Shown here piece by piece: positions 17,916 to 27,192 of a stretch of 64,000 nucleotides of DNA. Made by a program: the position numbers and the translations under genes. The DNA comes from Sulfitobacter faviae (GTDB taxonomy: Bacteria > Pseudomonadota > Alphaproteobacteria > Rhodobacterales > Rhodobacteraceae): assembly GCF_029870955.1 (NCBI RefSeq), contig NZ_PGFQ01000001.1:1240001-1304000 (forward strand), given 5' to 3'. Every line of letters starts with the position of its first letter. The stretch's first letter is position 1. A model generated the notes under the pieces. The model was given only the letters and a program-made list of their open reading frames with translations, did no database searches and was not told the DNA's origin.

Positions 17916-18473
17916 TTAATTGGTGGCCCTTTCCAACAGGGTCACATGGGTATCGCCATATTTGCGCGTGTCGATCCGGGCGAATCCCTCGGGCGCCTGC
18001 ATGGGGGCGCTTTCCTCCCAGACAACCATCGCCCCGGGGGCGAGCCAGCCGCCTTCGGCCGCCGCGGCAAGCGCCTTTTGCCCCATGGACTTGCCATAGG
18101 GCGGGTCGAGAAAGACCAGATCGAAAGCCGCCTGCGTCCACGGCCCCAGCCGCGTGGCATCATGGCGCAGCAGTTGGGTGTCCGCCGCCGTGTCCAGCTT
18201 GCGGATATTCTCCCCGATCAGCCGCTGCCCGCTGCGGCCATTTTCGACGAAACAAACCGATGCGGCCCCGCGCGACAGTGCCTCGAACCCAAGCGCGCCG
18301 GTGCCTGCAAAGAGGTCCAGCACCCGCGCGCCTTTGATCACGTCGTGATGGGTCAGCATCGAGAAAAGGCTTTCGCGCACCCGGTCCGAGGTCGGGCGCA
18401 GATGCGCCCCGGCGTCGCCCTTGCCAAGTGCCGCCAGCGGGCGGCCCCGGTATTTCCCAGCGATGATCCTCAT
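17916..18473 (-). CDS. rsmD: 16S rRNA (guanine(966)-N(2))-methyltransferase
   Basis: A 185-residue SAM-dependent methyltransferase that modifies G966 of 16S rRNA. Seen: the opening MRIIAGKYRGRPL, the RPTSDRVRESLFSML block, the SAM motif LDLFAGTGALGFEALSRGA near residue 55, and the catalytic-loop DPPYGK near residue 123. Its start overlaps the stop of the upstream FAD-dependent reductase by four bases, so the two are coupled. Length is normal for RsmD. Confidence 0.95.
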   Translation of the reverse strand: MRIIAGKYRGRPLAALGKGDAGAHLRPTSDRVRESLFSMLTHHDVIKGARVLDLFAGTGALGFEALSRGAASVCFVENGRSGQRLIGENIRKLDTAADTQLLRHDATRLGPWTQAAFDLVFLDPPYGKSMGQKALAAAAEGGWLAPGAMVVWEESAPMQAPEGFARIDTRKYGDTHVTLLERATN

Positions 18474-19675
18474 GCCCGCAGCAGCGCCTTGAGGTCCGTC
18501 TGAGGGTCCGCAACCAAGGCAGGATCGGGCGATTTGCCGGCCTCAATCAACCGTTTGCCGACCATATAGCCCCGTGGATCATTTGCGGCATCGACGGCCA
18601 GCAAAGTCTCACCGCGGTAATACCAGAAGGACGCGCTGCCCGCGCCCCGGCGGGTGAGGACGCGGTCATAGCCTGCGTTCAGCCCGGCGATTTGCAGCTT
18701 CACATCGTATTGGTCAGACCAGAACCACGGTTTGGCGACATATTCCTTGCCCGCGCCGAGGATGTTTTCGGCCACGACCTCGGCCTGTTCGATGGCGTTC
18801 GGCACGCTTTCCAGACGGATGCGCCCGCCGCGATAGGGGAATGAGGTGCAGTCTCCTGCCGCCCAGATGCTAGGCAGGTTCGTGCGCCCCTGCGCGTCGA
18901 CCTTGATGCCGTTGTCGATCTCGACCCCCGCGCTGGCGGCCAGCGCGATGTCGGGCTCAATGCCGACGCCAGTGATGACGAAATCGGCGGCGATCTCTGT
19001 GCCGTCGCTCAGCCGTGCGCCGGTGACATGGCCCTCGCCCAAGAGCCGCTCCAGCCCAACGCCTTCGCGCAGGCGCACGCCGTGGCTTTCGTGCAGGGCG
19101 CGGAAATAATCGCTGGTCTCCGGCGCCGCGACCCGTTGCAGGATCCGGTCGGCCATTTCCACCAGCGTGACCTCAAGCCCCAGCTTGGCCGCGACCGCTG
19201 CCGCCTCCAGCCCGATATAACCGCCGCCGACGATCAGCACTTTCGCACCTCTCACGAAACGCGGGGCCATGGCATCGACATCCGCCAGATCGCGCACGGT
19301 AAAGACACCCTCCAGCGCCCCGCCAATCGCGGCGGGCAAGCGGCGCGGGGTCGAGCCGGTGGCGAGCACCAGTTCGTCATAGGCGACAGCCCCGTCGGAG
19401 GTGCTCAGCACCCGCGCCTCTGGGTCAATCGCCGTGACGCGGCAGTCGGTCTTCAGCGTGATCCCCTGATCGGCGTAGAATGCCTCGGGCCGGAGCAAGA
19501 GACGCTCTTGGCTCATCTCCCCCAGCAGGTAGCCTTTGGACAGGGGCGGGCGTTGGTAAGGGGGGCACGGCTCGGCGCCGATGAGGGTGATTTTCCCCTC
19601 GAACCCGCCGCTCCGCAGTTTTGCCACGCATGACGCCCCCGCCTGCCCGGCTCCGATCACCACCACATGCTGCAT
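18470..19675 (-). CDS. FAD-dependent ferredoxin reductase-like oxidoreductase
   Basis: A 401-residue flavoprotein of the ferredoxin/putidaredoxin reductase type. The start at 19675 (MQHVVVIGAGQAGASCV) begins with the FAD GxGxxG site; the second dinucleotide site is KVLIVGGGYIGLEAAAVA near residue 148; IWAAGDCTSFP near residue 270 is the C-terminal FAD contact. Such reductases pass electrons from NADH to a ferredoxin, often for a P450 or dioxygenase; no such partner is adjacent. The nearest ferredoxin in the window is Bfd, but a Bfd-reductase role is only a possibility. Divergent from the peroxiredoxin gene. Confidence 0.87.
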   Translation of the reverse strand: MQHVVVIGAGQAGASCVAKLRSGGFEGKITLIGAEPCPPYQRPPLSKGYLLGEMSQERLLLRPEAFYADQGITLKTDCRVTAIDPEARVLSTSDGAVAYDELVLATGSTPRRLPAAIGGALEGVFTVRDLADVDAMAPRFVRGAKVLIVGGGYIGLEAAAVAAKLGLEVTLVEMADRILQRVAAPETSDYFRALHESHGVRLREGVGLERLLGEGHVTGARLSDGTEIAADFVITGVGIEPDIALAASAGVEIDNGIKVDAQGRTNLPSIWAAGDCTSFPYRGGRIRLESVPNAIEQAEVVAENILGAGKEYVAKPWFWSDQYDVKLQIAGLNAGYDRVLTRRGAGSASFWYYRGETLLAVDAANDPRGYMVGKRLIEAGKSPDPALVADPQTDLKALLRA

Positions 19676-19763
19676 CTGCCACCCCCCGATTGATCTGGTC
19701 TCAGTCGCGGTCAAAGCCTATATCTGGCCCCAAGACAACCGCAATGACAGGAGAGGCTATCCC

Positions 19764-20252
19764 ATGACGATTTCTCAAGGTTCGACATTGCCAGACGCGA
19801 AACTGGTTCAGATGGGCGCCGATGGGCCCGAACCGGTGCAGATGGCCGACAAGGTCAAAGGCCGCAAAGTGGTGATCTTTGCCGTGCCGGGCGCCTTCAC
19901 GCCGACCTGCCACTCTGCCCATGTGCCCAGCTTCGTGCGCACCAAGGATCGGTTCGACGCCAAGGGCGTGGATGAGGTGATCTGCATCTCCTGCAACGAT
20001 CCTTTCGTGATGAAGGCTTGGGGCGAGGCGACCGGCGCAACCGAGGCCGGGATCACCATGCTCGCCGACGCAAGCAGCGCATTCACCCGCGCCATCGGCA
20101 TGGAGTTCGACGCCGAGGGCGCCGGGCTGGTGGGCCGGTCAAAACGCTATGCGATGCTGGTCGAAGACGGGAAGGTGACGCTCTGGCAGCCCGAAGAAAG
20201 CGCAGGCACCTGCGAGATTTCCGGCGGCGAAGCGCTGTTGGACAATATGTAG
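19764..20252 (+). CDS. peroxiredoxin (Prx5 type)
   Basis: A 162-residue thiol peroxidase reducing hydrogen peroxide and organic hydroperoxides. The peroxidatic site is PGAFTPTCHSAHVPSF, the Prx5-class signature with its Cys near residue 48; a second Cys pair (ICISCND) lies about 27 residues on. Start at 19764 follows a GGAGAGG ribosome site; the longer open frame upstream overlaps the divergent reductase gene and lacks homology. Length is standard for bacterial Prx5 without a glutaredoxin fusion. Confidence 0.92.
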   Translation: MTISQGSTLPDAKLVQMGADGPEPVQMADKVKGRKVVIFAVPGAFTPTCHSAHVPSFVRTKDRFDAKGVDEVICISCNDPFVMKAWGEATGATEAGITMLADASSAFTRAIGMEFDAEGAGLVGRSKRYAMLVEDGKVTLWQPEESAGTCEISGGEALLDNM

Positions 20253-20302
20253 AGTGACGGGCAGCGGCTAAGCGGATCAGGCGCTGCCCTTGCTACGATC
20301 CG

Positions 20303-20319
20303 CCCGGTGGCACACCGGG
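20303..20319. terminator. hairpin between convergent peroxiredoxin and mscS
   Basis: CCCGGTG, a GCA loop and CACCGGG form a perfect seven-pair stem in the 86-base gap between convergent stops. No clear T-run follows; it may terminate in both directions. Confidence 0.45.
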
Positions 20320-20338
20320 CATCGCCCCTTCAGAAGCC

Positions 20339-21184
20339 TTACTCCGCCGCCTGAACGATCGTGCGCGTGGGGAAGGGGATATCCACCCCGCCCTCATCCA
20401 ACGCCTCTTTGACCTTGCGGGTCATATCGGCCTTGAAGGCAAAGTAATCGTCCGCGCTGCACCAGACCCGCACGAGGAAATCCACCGAACTGTCGTTGAG
20501 ATTGTTCACCTGAATGAAGGGCTCGGGATCCGTATGCGCGCGCTCATCCGACATGATCGTGCTGCGGATGATATCCTCGGCGGTCTTGAGGTTCGCGCCA
20601 TAGCCCACGCCAAAGGTCCACTCCGCCCGGCGCGTCGGGTTGACCGAATAGTTGGTAATCACATTGCCCCAAACCTCGGAGTTCGGCACGATGACCTGCA
20701 CATTGCTGAGATCGGCGAGAACCGTGTAGTTCAGGTTGATCTGTTTGATCGTCCCCATCTCGCCCGCGATCACGACGAAATCGCCGATCTTGATCGGGCG
20801 GAACAGGATCAGCATGACGCCCGCGGCCACGTTCGACAGGGTGCCTTGCAGGGCCAGACCAATCGCCAGACCCGCCGCACCGATGACTGCCACGACCGAG
20901 GTCGTTTTGACCCCGAAGGTATTGAGGACAAAGAGAACGGTGAAACCCAGCACCACATAGCGCACGATGGAGGCGAGGAATTCGAACAGCATCTCATCGA
21001 GATGCTTATGCCGTTTGCCCAGATTCTCGACCCGGTGTTGCAGCCAGCTTGAGATGACCCAGCCCAGCAGCAGAATGGCAATCGCGGCGATCACCGATCC
21101 CGCCGCGCTGGCCAAGAACTCCAGCGTCAGCAGATCGGCAACTGTCTTGCCCTGCCACAACTCGGTTTCAAACAAATCTTGCAT
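20339..21184 (-). CDS. small-conductance mechanosensitive channel (MscS family)
   Basis: A 281-residue inner-membrane channel of MscS size. Three hydrophobic segments precede the pore helix GAAGLAIGLALQGTLSNVAAGVML near residue 100, the Gly/Ala-rich TM3 of MscS; the beta domain (FRPIKIGDFVVIAGEMGTIKQI) and the alpha/beta C-terminal cage follow. It opens under membrane tension to release solutes on hypo-osmotic shock, a sensible function in a marine bacterium. It is the last gene of the RidA-to-PCD reverse run, 12 bases after PCD. A second, larger MscS-like channel lies at 54195. Confidence 0.92.
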   Translation of the reverse strand: MQDLFETELWQGKTVADLLTLEFLASAAGSVIAAIAILLLGWVISSWLQHRVENLGKRHKHLDEMLFEFLASIVRYVVLGFTVLFVLNTFGVKTTSVVAVIGAAGLAIGLALQGTLSNVAAGVMLILFRPIKIGDFVVIAGEMGTIKQINLNYTVLADLSNVQVIVPNSEVWGNVITNYSVNPTRRAEWTFGVGYGANLKTAEDIIRSTIMSDERAHTDPEPFIQVNNLNDSSVDFLVRVWCSADDYFAFKADMTRKVKEALDEGGVDIPFPTRTIVQAAE

Positions 21185-21196
21185 CCGGTCTCTCCG

Positions 21197-21505
21197 TCAG
21201 TCTTTGCCGGCCCCAAAGAGACCATCCATCTTACGCGCCAGCTTCGCGTCGAGCGAGCTGAGCCCATCCACGTCATGGGTGATCAACGTTACCTCCACCC
21301 GGTTGTAAACGTTGCTCCATTCCGGATGGTGATTCCATTTTTCCGCCCAGATTGCTACCCTTGTCATCCAGCCAATGGCTTCGACGAAGTCACTGAACTT
21401 GAACGTCTTGTGGATCGCATCCCGGCCTTCGACCATTTCCCAGCCCGTGTTGAACAGCGGTTGCAGCAGCGTCTTGCGGGTCTCGATGCTCAATCTCTCG
21501 GTCAT
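21197..21505 (-). CDS. phhB: 4a-hydroxytetrahydrobiopterin dehydratase (PCD/DCoH)
   Basis: A 102-residue pterin-4a-carbinolamine dehydratase, which recycles the pterin cofactor after aromatic amino acid hydroxylation. The active-site cluster is [18 protein letters not shown] near residues 57-74, with the paired His and later THDVDGLS. Start at 21505 gives the normal family length and overlaps the preceding FemAB-like stop by four bases. No phenylalanine hydroxylase is nearby; in several bacteria PCD acts instead in molybdopterin- or folate-linked metabolism, so the physiological role here is open. Confidence 0.9.
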   Translation of the reverse strand: MTERLSIETRKTLLQPLFNTGWEMVEGRDAIHKTFKFSDFVEAIGWMTRVAIWAEKWNHHPEWSNVYNRVEVTLITHDVDGLSSLDAKLARKMDGLFGAGKD

Positions 21506-22689
21506 TCTTGTTCCTCGATCGTCGTCTTTTTGAAAGGTCCGTAGTCGGTCAGCACGCTGATCTCTTCGTCCACGGCGTCGCGTTCGGCCTGCAGATACTC
21601 CCCCACGGCGGCGGCAAAGCCCGGGTCGCGCATCCAATGCAGCGACCATGTGGGCGAAGGCAGATAGCCCCGCGCGAGCTTGTGTTCGCCCTGCGCGCCC
21701 GCCTCGACACGGGCAAGCCCATGGGCGATGGCGAAATCCATGGCGCGATAGTAGCATAGTTCGAAATGCAAAAAGGGGTGATGTTCGGTACAGCCCCAGT
21801 AGCGGCCAAAGAGTGTCTCGCGCCCGATAAAGTTCAGCGCCCCGGCCACCCAACGCCCGTCACGTTCGGCCAGCACCAATGCGATATCGTCGCGCAGGCT
21901 TTCCTGCGCATGGTCAAAGAATTCCCGCGTGAGATAGGGTGAGCCCCATTTCCGCGCGCCGGTGTCTTGGTAGAACTGCCAAAAGGCATCCCAATGTTCC
22001 GGCTCGATCTGGTCACCGGTGAAGGTATGGATCGTGCCGCCGAAATCCTGCGCATGCGCGCGTTCCTTGCGGATGTTCTTGCGCTTGCGCGAGGACAGGC
22101 TGGCGAGGAACCCATCGAAATCCGCATAATCGCGGTTGTGCCAATGGAATTGCTGGCTCTTGCGGCTCATCAGGCCAAGCTCTTCGGCCCGCGCGACTTC
22201 GCCCTCGGTGCAAAAGGTCACATGCAGCGACGACAGCGCGTTGTTGTCGGTCAGCTGCACCGCGCCTTGAACCAGCGCGGCGGTGCCCGCCTCTTCGAAC
22301 CCGGGCCGCACCAGAAAACGCCGCCCGGTGGCGGGGGTATGCGGCACCGCGATCTGGAGTTTCGGGTAATAGCGCCCGCCCGCGCGCTCATAGGCGTGGG
22401 CCCAGTTGTGATCGAAGATATATTCGCCTTGGCTGTGGGATTTGGCATACATCGGCGCGACGGCGATCACTTGGCCTGCGATCCGCGCCACCAGATACTG
22501 CGGCTGCCAGCCGGTGCCGGGGCCGACCGAGCCGCTGCGCTCAAGCGCCGAGAGGAAGCGATAGGTGGTGAAAGGGTCGCGCGGACGGCCCCCATCCGCG
22601 GCCTCGGGACAGGCGCAGGCGCCCCAATCCTCTTGGCCGATCTGCGCCAATTCCGGCACCACGGTAATCTCGATTTCCTGCGCGTTCAT
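21502..22689 (-). CDS. FemAB-like GNAT protein (DUF482, PF04339)
   Basis: A 395-residue protein of the 'peptidogalycan biosynthesis/recognition' family, a double-GNAT fold related to FemAB aminoacyl transferases. Seen: an N-terminal Cys-containing [12 protein letters not shown] block, [26 protein letters not shown], the [27 protein letters not shown] core and a C-terminal [10 protein letters not shown] segment. The lengths and order fit the family. Substrate unknown. It lies between the GDPD gene (48-base gap) and PCD (overlap) in one operon. Confidence 0.8.
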   Translation of the reverse strand: MNAQEIEITVVPELAQIGQEDWGACACPEAADGGRPRDPFTTYRFLSALERSGSVGPGTGWQPQYLVARIAGQVIAVAPMYAKSHSQGEYIFDHNWAHAYERAGGRYYPKLQIAVPHTPATGRRFLVRPGFEEAGTAALVQGAVQLTDNNALSSLHVTFCTEGEVARAEELGLMSRKSQQFHWHNRDYADFDGFLASLSSRKRKNIRKERAHAQDFGGTIHTFTGDQIEPEHWDAFWQFYQDTGARKWGSPYLTREFFDHAQESLRDDIALVLAERDGRWVAGALNFIGRETLFGRYWGCTEHHPFLHFELCYYRAMDFAIAHGLARVEAGAQGEHKLARGYLPSPTWSLHWMRDPGFAAAVGEYLQAERDAVDEEISVLTDYGPFKKTTIEEQE

Positions 22690-22737
22690 CTGAGCCTTGC
22701 CTGCCTTGGGTCCTATGTGTGGCCTCGGCCTCGCAGA

Positions 22738-23499
22738 TCAAGGGCGCGGGCGCGGCAGATAATCCTCAAAGGTCACGTTCTGCGCCACCTGACGCGCGAT
22801 CTCTTCCTCCGCTTGGCTGCGGATCGTCCAGCAGAGCACCGCCGCCCCTTCGGCCTTGAGTTCCGCCACGCGGGGGCGGCTCAGATCGTCGGCCTCATGG
22901 CTGATGAAACAAGACCCGCTGTCGGCGTAATCGGGAATCTCGCGCAGCCGGTCACAGGTCGCGGCGGGCAGCGGCCATTCATCGGGGCGATAGGCGCTGG
23001 TGGTCAGGCCGCGCGGCACCTCGGGCAAAAGCCGGGCCAGCGCGCGCACCGAATGCGGGTTGAAGGACATGACCGCCAGATCACCGCGGTAGCGGCCAAG
23101 CAGTTCCGCCGCGGCGGCCTCAAGCGCACCGACATCCGGCCCCATGGCACCATCCTGATCCTTGAACTCCACCAAGAGCGGCACGCGCCCGGCAACGAGG
23201 TCGAGGATGTCCTCAAGCGTCGGAATCCCCTCATCACCGCCCTTTAGCGGGATCGCGGCAAGGGCACTTGCGTCGCGCAGCCGAACCGCGCCCTGCTCTG
23301 CCGTCAGCCGTTCCAACCCGTAATCGTGGAACACCATCGGCTTGCCATCGGCGCTGAGTTGCAGGTCGATCTCGATGCCTAGCCCCGCATCGACAGCCGC
23401 GCGCACGGCGGCGCGGCTGTTTTCGGGCCGTCCAGCGGCGAGGTCATGCAGCGCGCGATGCGCCAGCGGAATGTTCAAAAAGGCGGCAGGAAGGGTCAT
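22738..23499 (-). CDS. glycerophosphodiester phosphodiesterase family protein
   Basis: A 253-residue GDPD that would hydrolyse glycerophosphodiesters to glycerol-3-phosphate and an alcohol. Seen: AHRALHD and RPENS near residues 13-25 (catalytic His and Glu-Asn), EIDLQLSADGKPMVFHD near residue 43-59 (metal Glu/Asp and second catalytic His) and VEFKDQD. No signal peptide, so cytosolic. The start overlaps the RidA stop by four bases. Its closest function is UgpQ-like, but specificity is not proven. Confidence 0.88.
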   Translation of the reverse strand: MTLPAAFLNIPLAHRALHDLAAGRPENSRAAVRAAVDAGLGIEIDLQLSADGKPMVFHDYGLERLTAEQGAVRLRDASALAAIPLKGGDEGIPTLEDILDLVAGRVPLLVEFKDQDGAMGPDVGALEAAAAELLGRYRGDLAVMSFNPHSVRALARLLPEVPRGLTTSAYRPDEWPLPAATCDRLREIPDYADSGSCFISHEADDLSRPRVAELKAEGAAVLCWTIRSQAEEEIARQVAQNVTFEDYLPRPRP

Positions 23500-23954
23500 T
23501 CGATCTCAAAGATGCCTTCGATTTCGACGGCGACACCCAGCGGCAGCGATGCGGCAGAAACCGCCGAGCGGGCGTGACGACCCGCATCGCCCAACGCCTC
23601 TACCATGAAGTCAGAGGCGCCGTTGATCACCTTGGGCTGGTCGGTGAAATCGGCGGTGGAGTTCACGAAGCCAGTCAGTTTCACCACCCGTTTAAGCCGG
23701 TCCAGATCGCCATCACAGGCGGCGCGGACCTGCGCCAGAAGGCTCAGCGCACAGCTGCGCGCGGCGGCGGCACCGGCGTCGACGTCCATATCAGCGCCCA
23801 AACGCCCGGTGATCAACCCATCCGGCCCGTTGGAGATCTGGCCCGAGACATAGACGGTATCGCCGGTGACCACGAAGGGCACATAGTTCGCAGCGGGTGC
23901 GGGCGCGTCGGGCAGGGTGATGCCGAGTTCGGCAAGGCGGGCGGTCAGGGACAT
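23496..23954 (-). CDS. RidA family protein
   Basis: A 152-residue RidA/YjgF-YER057c-UK114 family protein, of the longer subgroup with PAANYVPFV, VYVSGQISNGPDGLITGRLG and a terminal AVSAASLPLGVAVEIEGI segment. RidA proteins hydrolyse reactive enamine/imine intermediates from PLP enzymes; the catalytic Arg of true RidA is expected near the C-terminal third, where RHARSAVSA is present, so activity is plausible. First gene of a five-gene reverse operon (RidA, GDPD, FemAB-like, PCD, MscS). Confidence 0.88.
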   Translation of the reverse strand: MSLTARLAELGITLPDAPAPAANYVPFVVTGDTVYVSGQISNGPDGLITGRLGADMDVDAGAAAARSCALSLLAQVRAACDGDLDRLKRVVKLTGFVNSTADFTDQPKVINGASDFMVEALGDAGRHARSAVSAASLPLGVAVEIEGIFEIE

Positions 23955-24038
23955 GACGGGCTTCCTTTGGTTGCGGTTCTGGGCGGACGCTAACCGCCCG
24001 CCGCGCCAAGGGAAAGCCCCTTTGCCACCTGCCCGGCC

Positions 24039-25349
24039 TCAGCTTTCGCGGAAGGCACGGGCGAAATAGTCGGCCATCGGTTTCAGCAAATAGGCCATGG
24101 GAGAGCGCTCCCCGGTGCGGATGAAAGCCTCAACCGGCATGCCGGGGAGGAGGATGGTGCCCGCCTCAAGCTTATCCGTCTCACCGGGGTTCAGCGCGAT
24201 CTCGGCCCGGTAATAGCTCTGACCGGTGGCGTCATCCTCGATGGAATCGGCAGAGACCTGCAAGACCTTGCCCACCAGTTCCGGCGTGGTGCGCTGGTTC
24301 AGCGCCGAAAGACGCAGGTTCACCTCTTGGCCCACGGCGACCTGATCGATGTGAATGGTCTGCACTTGCGAGGCGATGATCAGCGGACGGTCCTGCGGAA
24401 CGAGATACATCAGCGGCTCCGCCGCGCGCACGACGGAACGCGGGGTTTGCACCTGCATGCCATAGATCACCCCCGACACCGGCGCGCGGATATCAAGGCG
24501 GTCGATCTCAGCCCTAAGCGCGCGGCGCTGCTCGGCCATCTCCAACTCACGGTAGCGCAGATCGCGCAACTGGGTGATCGCCTCTTCCCGCCCGGCGGAG
24601 CGCAGTTTCAGCCGTTCGATGTCGATCTCGGTCACACGCTCTTGCGACTGCGCCTTTTGCGCCGACAGCTCTCCGATTTGGCCGCGCAGGCGGGCCTGTT
24701 CGCGCATCAGCGTCAGGACGGCAGAGGCCTGCGTCAGGCCCCGGTCCAGCAGCGATTGCTGATTGGCCAATTCCTCTTCAATCAGCTCCAACTGCCGCGA
24801 AAGCGCGGCCTCCTGCGCGTCGACCCCGCGGATTTGCGCGTTGATCTGCGCCCGGCGCTTGCCCAATTGCTCAAGCTCTTGCGCCACGCTGACGCGGCGC
24901 GCGTCAAAGAGGTTGCGCTGCCCGTCCACCAATTCCTGCACGTCAGGGTTCGTCGCCCCGGCGGTCAGCAACTCTTCGTCGAAAGTGACCGTCTCAACCT
25001 CATCGCGCTGCGCTTCTAGCCGCCCACGCCGGGCCATAAGCTCGTAAAGCTGCCCTTCGACAATGGCCAATTGCGAGGTGAGTTGTTCCGCATCCAGCCG
25101 CAGCAGCACATCCCCGGCGGCGATGCTGTCGCCCTCATCCACAAGGATGTCGGCCACCACGCCGCCGGTCTCATGCTGGACGATCTGCCGGTTTCGGTCG
25201 ACTTCGATCCGGCCCGAGGCCACGACCGCCCCGGCGATTTGGCTGGTCACCGCCCATGTGCCAAAACCGCCGAAGAGCAGGAGCAGCCCGATGAACCCAA
25301 GGATCAGGGGCCGCGCCGCCGACCAGCGCTTGTCCTCACGGGCGTTCAT
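24039..25349 (-). CDS. type I secretion periplasmic adaptor (HlyD family)
   Basis: A 436-residue membrane fusion protein linking an inner-membrane type I ABC exporter to the outer-membrane channel. One N-terminal transmembrane helix ([23 protein letters not shown]), a lipoyl half near residue 55, a long coiled-coil hairpin about residues 90-260 rich in Glu/Arg/Gln, then the second lipoyl half and beta-barrel ([13 protein letters not shown]) and the C-terminal [17 protein letters not shown] signature of HlyD proteins. It overlaps the ABC exporter gene by 14 bases. The outer-membrane TolC-like part and a substrate are not in the window. Confidence 0.9.
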   Translation of the reverse strand: MNAREDKRWSAARPLILGFIGLLLLFGGFGTWAVTSQIAGAVVASGRIEVDRNRQIVQHETGGVVADILVDEGDSIAAGDVLLRLDAEQLTSQLAIVEGQLYELMARRGRLEAQRDEVETVTFDEELLTAGATNPDVQELVDGQRNLFDARRVSVAQELEQLGKRRAQINAQIRGVDAQEAALSRQLELIEEELANQQSLLDRGLTQASAVLTLMREQARLRGQIGELSAQKAQSQERVTEIDIERLKLRSAGREEAITQLRDLRYRELEMAEQRRALRAEIDRLDIRAPVSGVIYGMQVQTPRSVVRAAEPLMYLVPQDRPLIIASQVQTIHIDQVAVGQEVNLRLSALNQRTTPELVGKVLQVSADSIEDDATGQSYYRAEIALNPGETDKLEAGTILLPGMPVEAFIRTGERSPMAYLLKPMADYFARAFRES

Positions 25350-27083
25350 ACCACGCCCCCGAGCGCGCGGGCGCTTTCTGGATCTCGCGGTGGTTTTGCA
25401 CCATCCCGGCCAGCACCTCATCCTTGGGGCCAAAGGCTTTGCGCATGCCGTTATCCAGCACCAGCAGCGTGTCGCATTCCTGAATGGCCGCCGGGCGATG
25501 CGCCATGATCAGCACGGACCGCCCGCTGGCCTTCATCTGTCGGATCGCGTGGTTCAGCGCCTGAGAGCCGGTATTGTCGAGGTTCGAGTTCGGCTCATCC
25601 AGCACGACGATCACCGGGTCATCATACAGCGCCCGCGCGAGCCCGATCCGCTGCATCTGCCCGCCCGAAAGCCGCACCTGCCCCGCGCGGATGGGCGTGT
25701 CATAGCCTTGCGGGAATTCGAGGATCATCTCATGGGCCGCCGCCATCTTGGCCGCCTTGACCACTTTGGCGTCGTCGGGATCGGGCGAGAGCCGGGCGAT
25801 ATTCTCGGCAATGGTGCCGTCGAACAGCTGAACGCGCTGCGGCAGATATCCGATATGCCGCCCCAAGGTCTCGCTCCCGTAATGCTCCAGCGCGGCCCCG
25901 TCGAGGCGGATAGAGCCGCCCGCAGGCGGCCAGACCCCGGTGAGCGTGCGGGCCAAGGTCGATTTCCCCGCCCCGAGGGGCCGATCACGCCAACCGCTTG
26001 CCCCGGCTCCACGGTGAAGTTGATTGACTTGAGTGCCGCCTGTTTCTCACCCGGTGCCACGACGGTCAGTGCCTTTGCGGCGAGTTTTGCCTTTGGCTGT
26101 GGCAGGGCGGTGCGCGCGGGCTCCTCCCCCACCGCACCCAGAAGCTGCGCCAGATTAGCCCAACCGGCCCGGCCCCGCTGCACCACCGGCCATTGGTTCA
26201 ACGCCAGTTCCACCGGCGCCAGCGCCCGGCCCAAAAGGATTGAGCCTGCGATCATCGCGCCCGGCGTCATCTGGTTTTTCAAGACCAGCCAAGCACCGAG
26301 GCCCAGCATGGCGGATTGCAGAAACAACCGCAGCGTCTTGGTCATCGCGGTAAAGGTGCCGCCCACGTCGGTCGATTTCACCTGCTGCGCCAGCGCCTGC
26401 CCCCGGGCCTGCTGCCAGCGGGTAAAGGCGGCATCGCGCATGCCCATGGCCTGCACCATCTCGGCCTCGACCCTGATCTGGCCCGACATGGCATCCGCCA
26501 CCTGCCCCGAGATGCCAGCCCGGGCTTGGCTTTCGCGCGACAGCATCTGATTGGCCACCGCGATTGCCACCAGCACGGCGGCACCGCCCAAGGCCAGCCA
26601 GCCCAGCATCGGGTGGAACAGGAAGATCGCGGCAAAGAAGATCGGCGCCCATGGCGCGTCAAAGGCGGCCATCAGCACCGGGGAGGTCATGAGGCGCTGC
26701 ACGGCTTCGAGATCGGCAAGGCCCGCGTTGGTTTTCACATCCGGCGCCACGGCGGATTTGCGCACCACCGCGTCGAAGACCCGCCGGTCGAGATCGGATT
26801 GAAACCGCGCCCCCACCCGCGCCATGATCCGACCGCGCGTGTAGTCCAAAAGCCCCATCACCGCATAGAGAAAGACGACGAGAACCGAGAGGGCGATCAG
26901 CGTTTCCTCTGACCCAGAGCCGAGCACGCGGTCGTAGACCTGCAACATATAGAGCGGGCCAGTGAGCATGAGCATATTGGCAAAAAGGCTGAACAGGGCC
27001 ACCGCCCAATAAAGCCCGCGGCTGCGCCTGCGCACGCGACGCAGCTCGGACAGCCCCCTGTTCACCACATCGCTTTGCATCAA
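25336..27083 (-). CDS. type I secretion system permease/ATPase, single frameshift in Walker A
   Basis: ABC exporter half-transporter with an N-terminal membrane domain (residues about 20-300, six helices) and a C-terminal ATPase: Q-loop, [15 protein letters not shown] signature, [13 protein letters not shown]alker B and the AHRP switch His. Translation from 27083 derails at GPSG, and the ATPase is in the next frame. The break lies in the C run 25971-25974; one more C restores [11 protein letters not shown] and yields 582 residues, the usual PrtD/RsaD-like size. No N-terminal peptidase or CLD domain precedes the membrane domain. Coupled to the HlyD gene. Substrates are probably RTX-type proteins, by family. 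Confidence 0.88.
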
Positions 27084-27192
27084 ACCCCTTCAACGCTGCC
27101 CGCCACGCGCGCAGCACCTTCCCGCCTTTGGGGAATTGATACTGAGTTTAACAACCCAATGCTATTGATTTTTCGGCCCGTCCCCGACCGCC

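Noticed and set aside
25336..27083. Programmed ribosomal frameshifting at the many split genes
   Set aside because: Sites lack slippery A/T heptamers or a shared downstream structure, occur in unrelated housekeeping genes, and all need one missing G/C. Sequence error explains them better.
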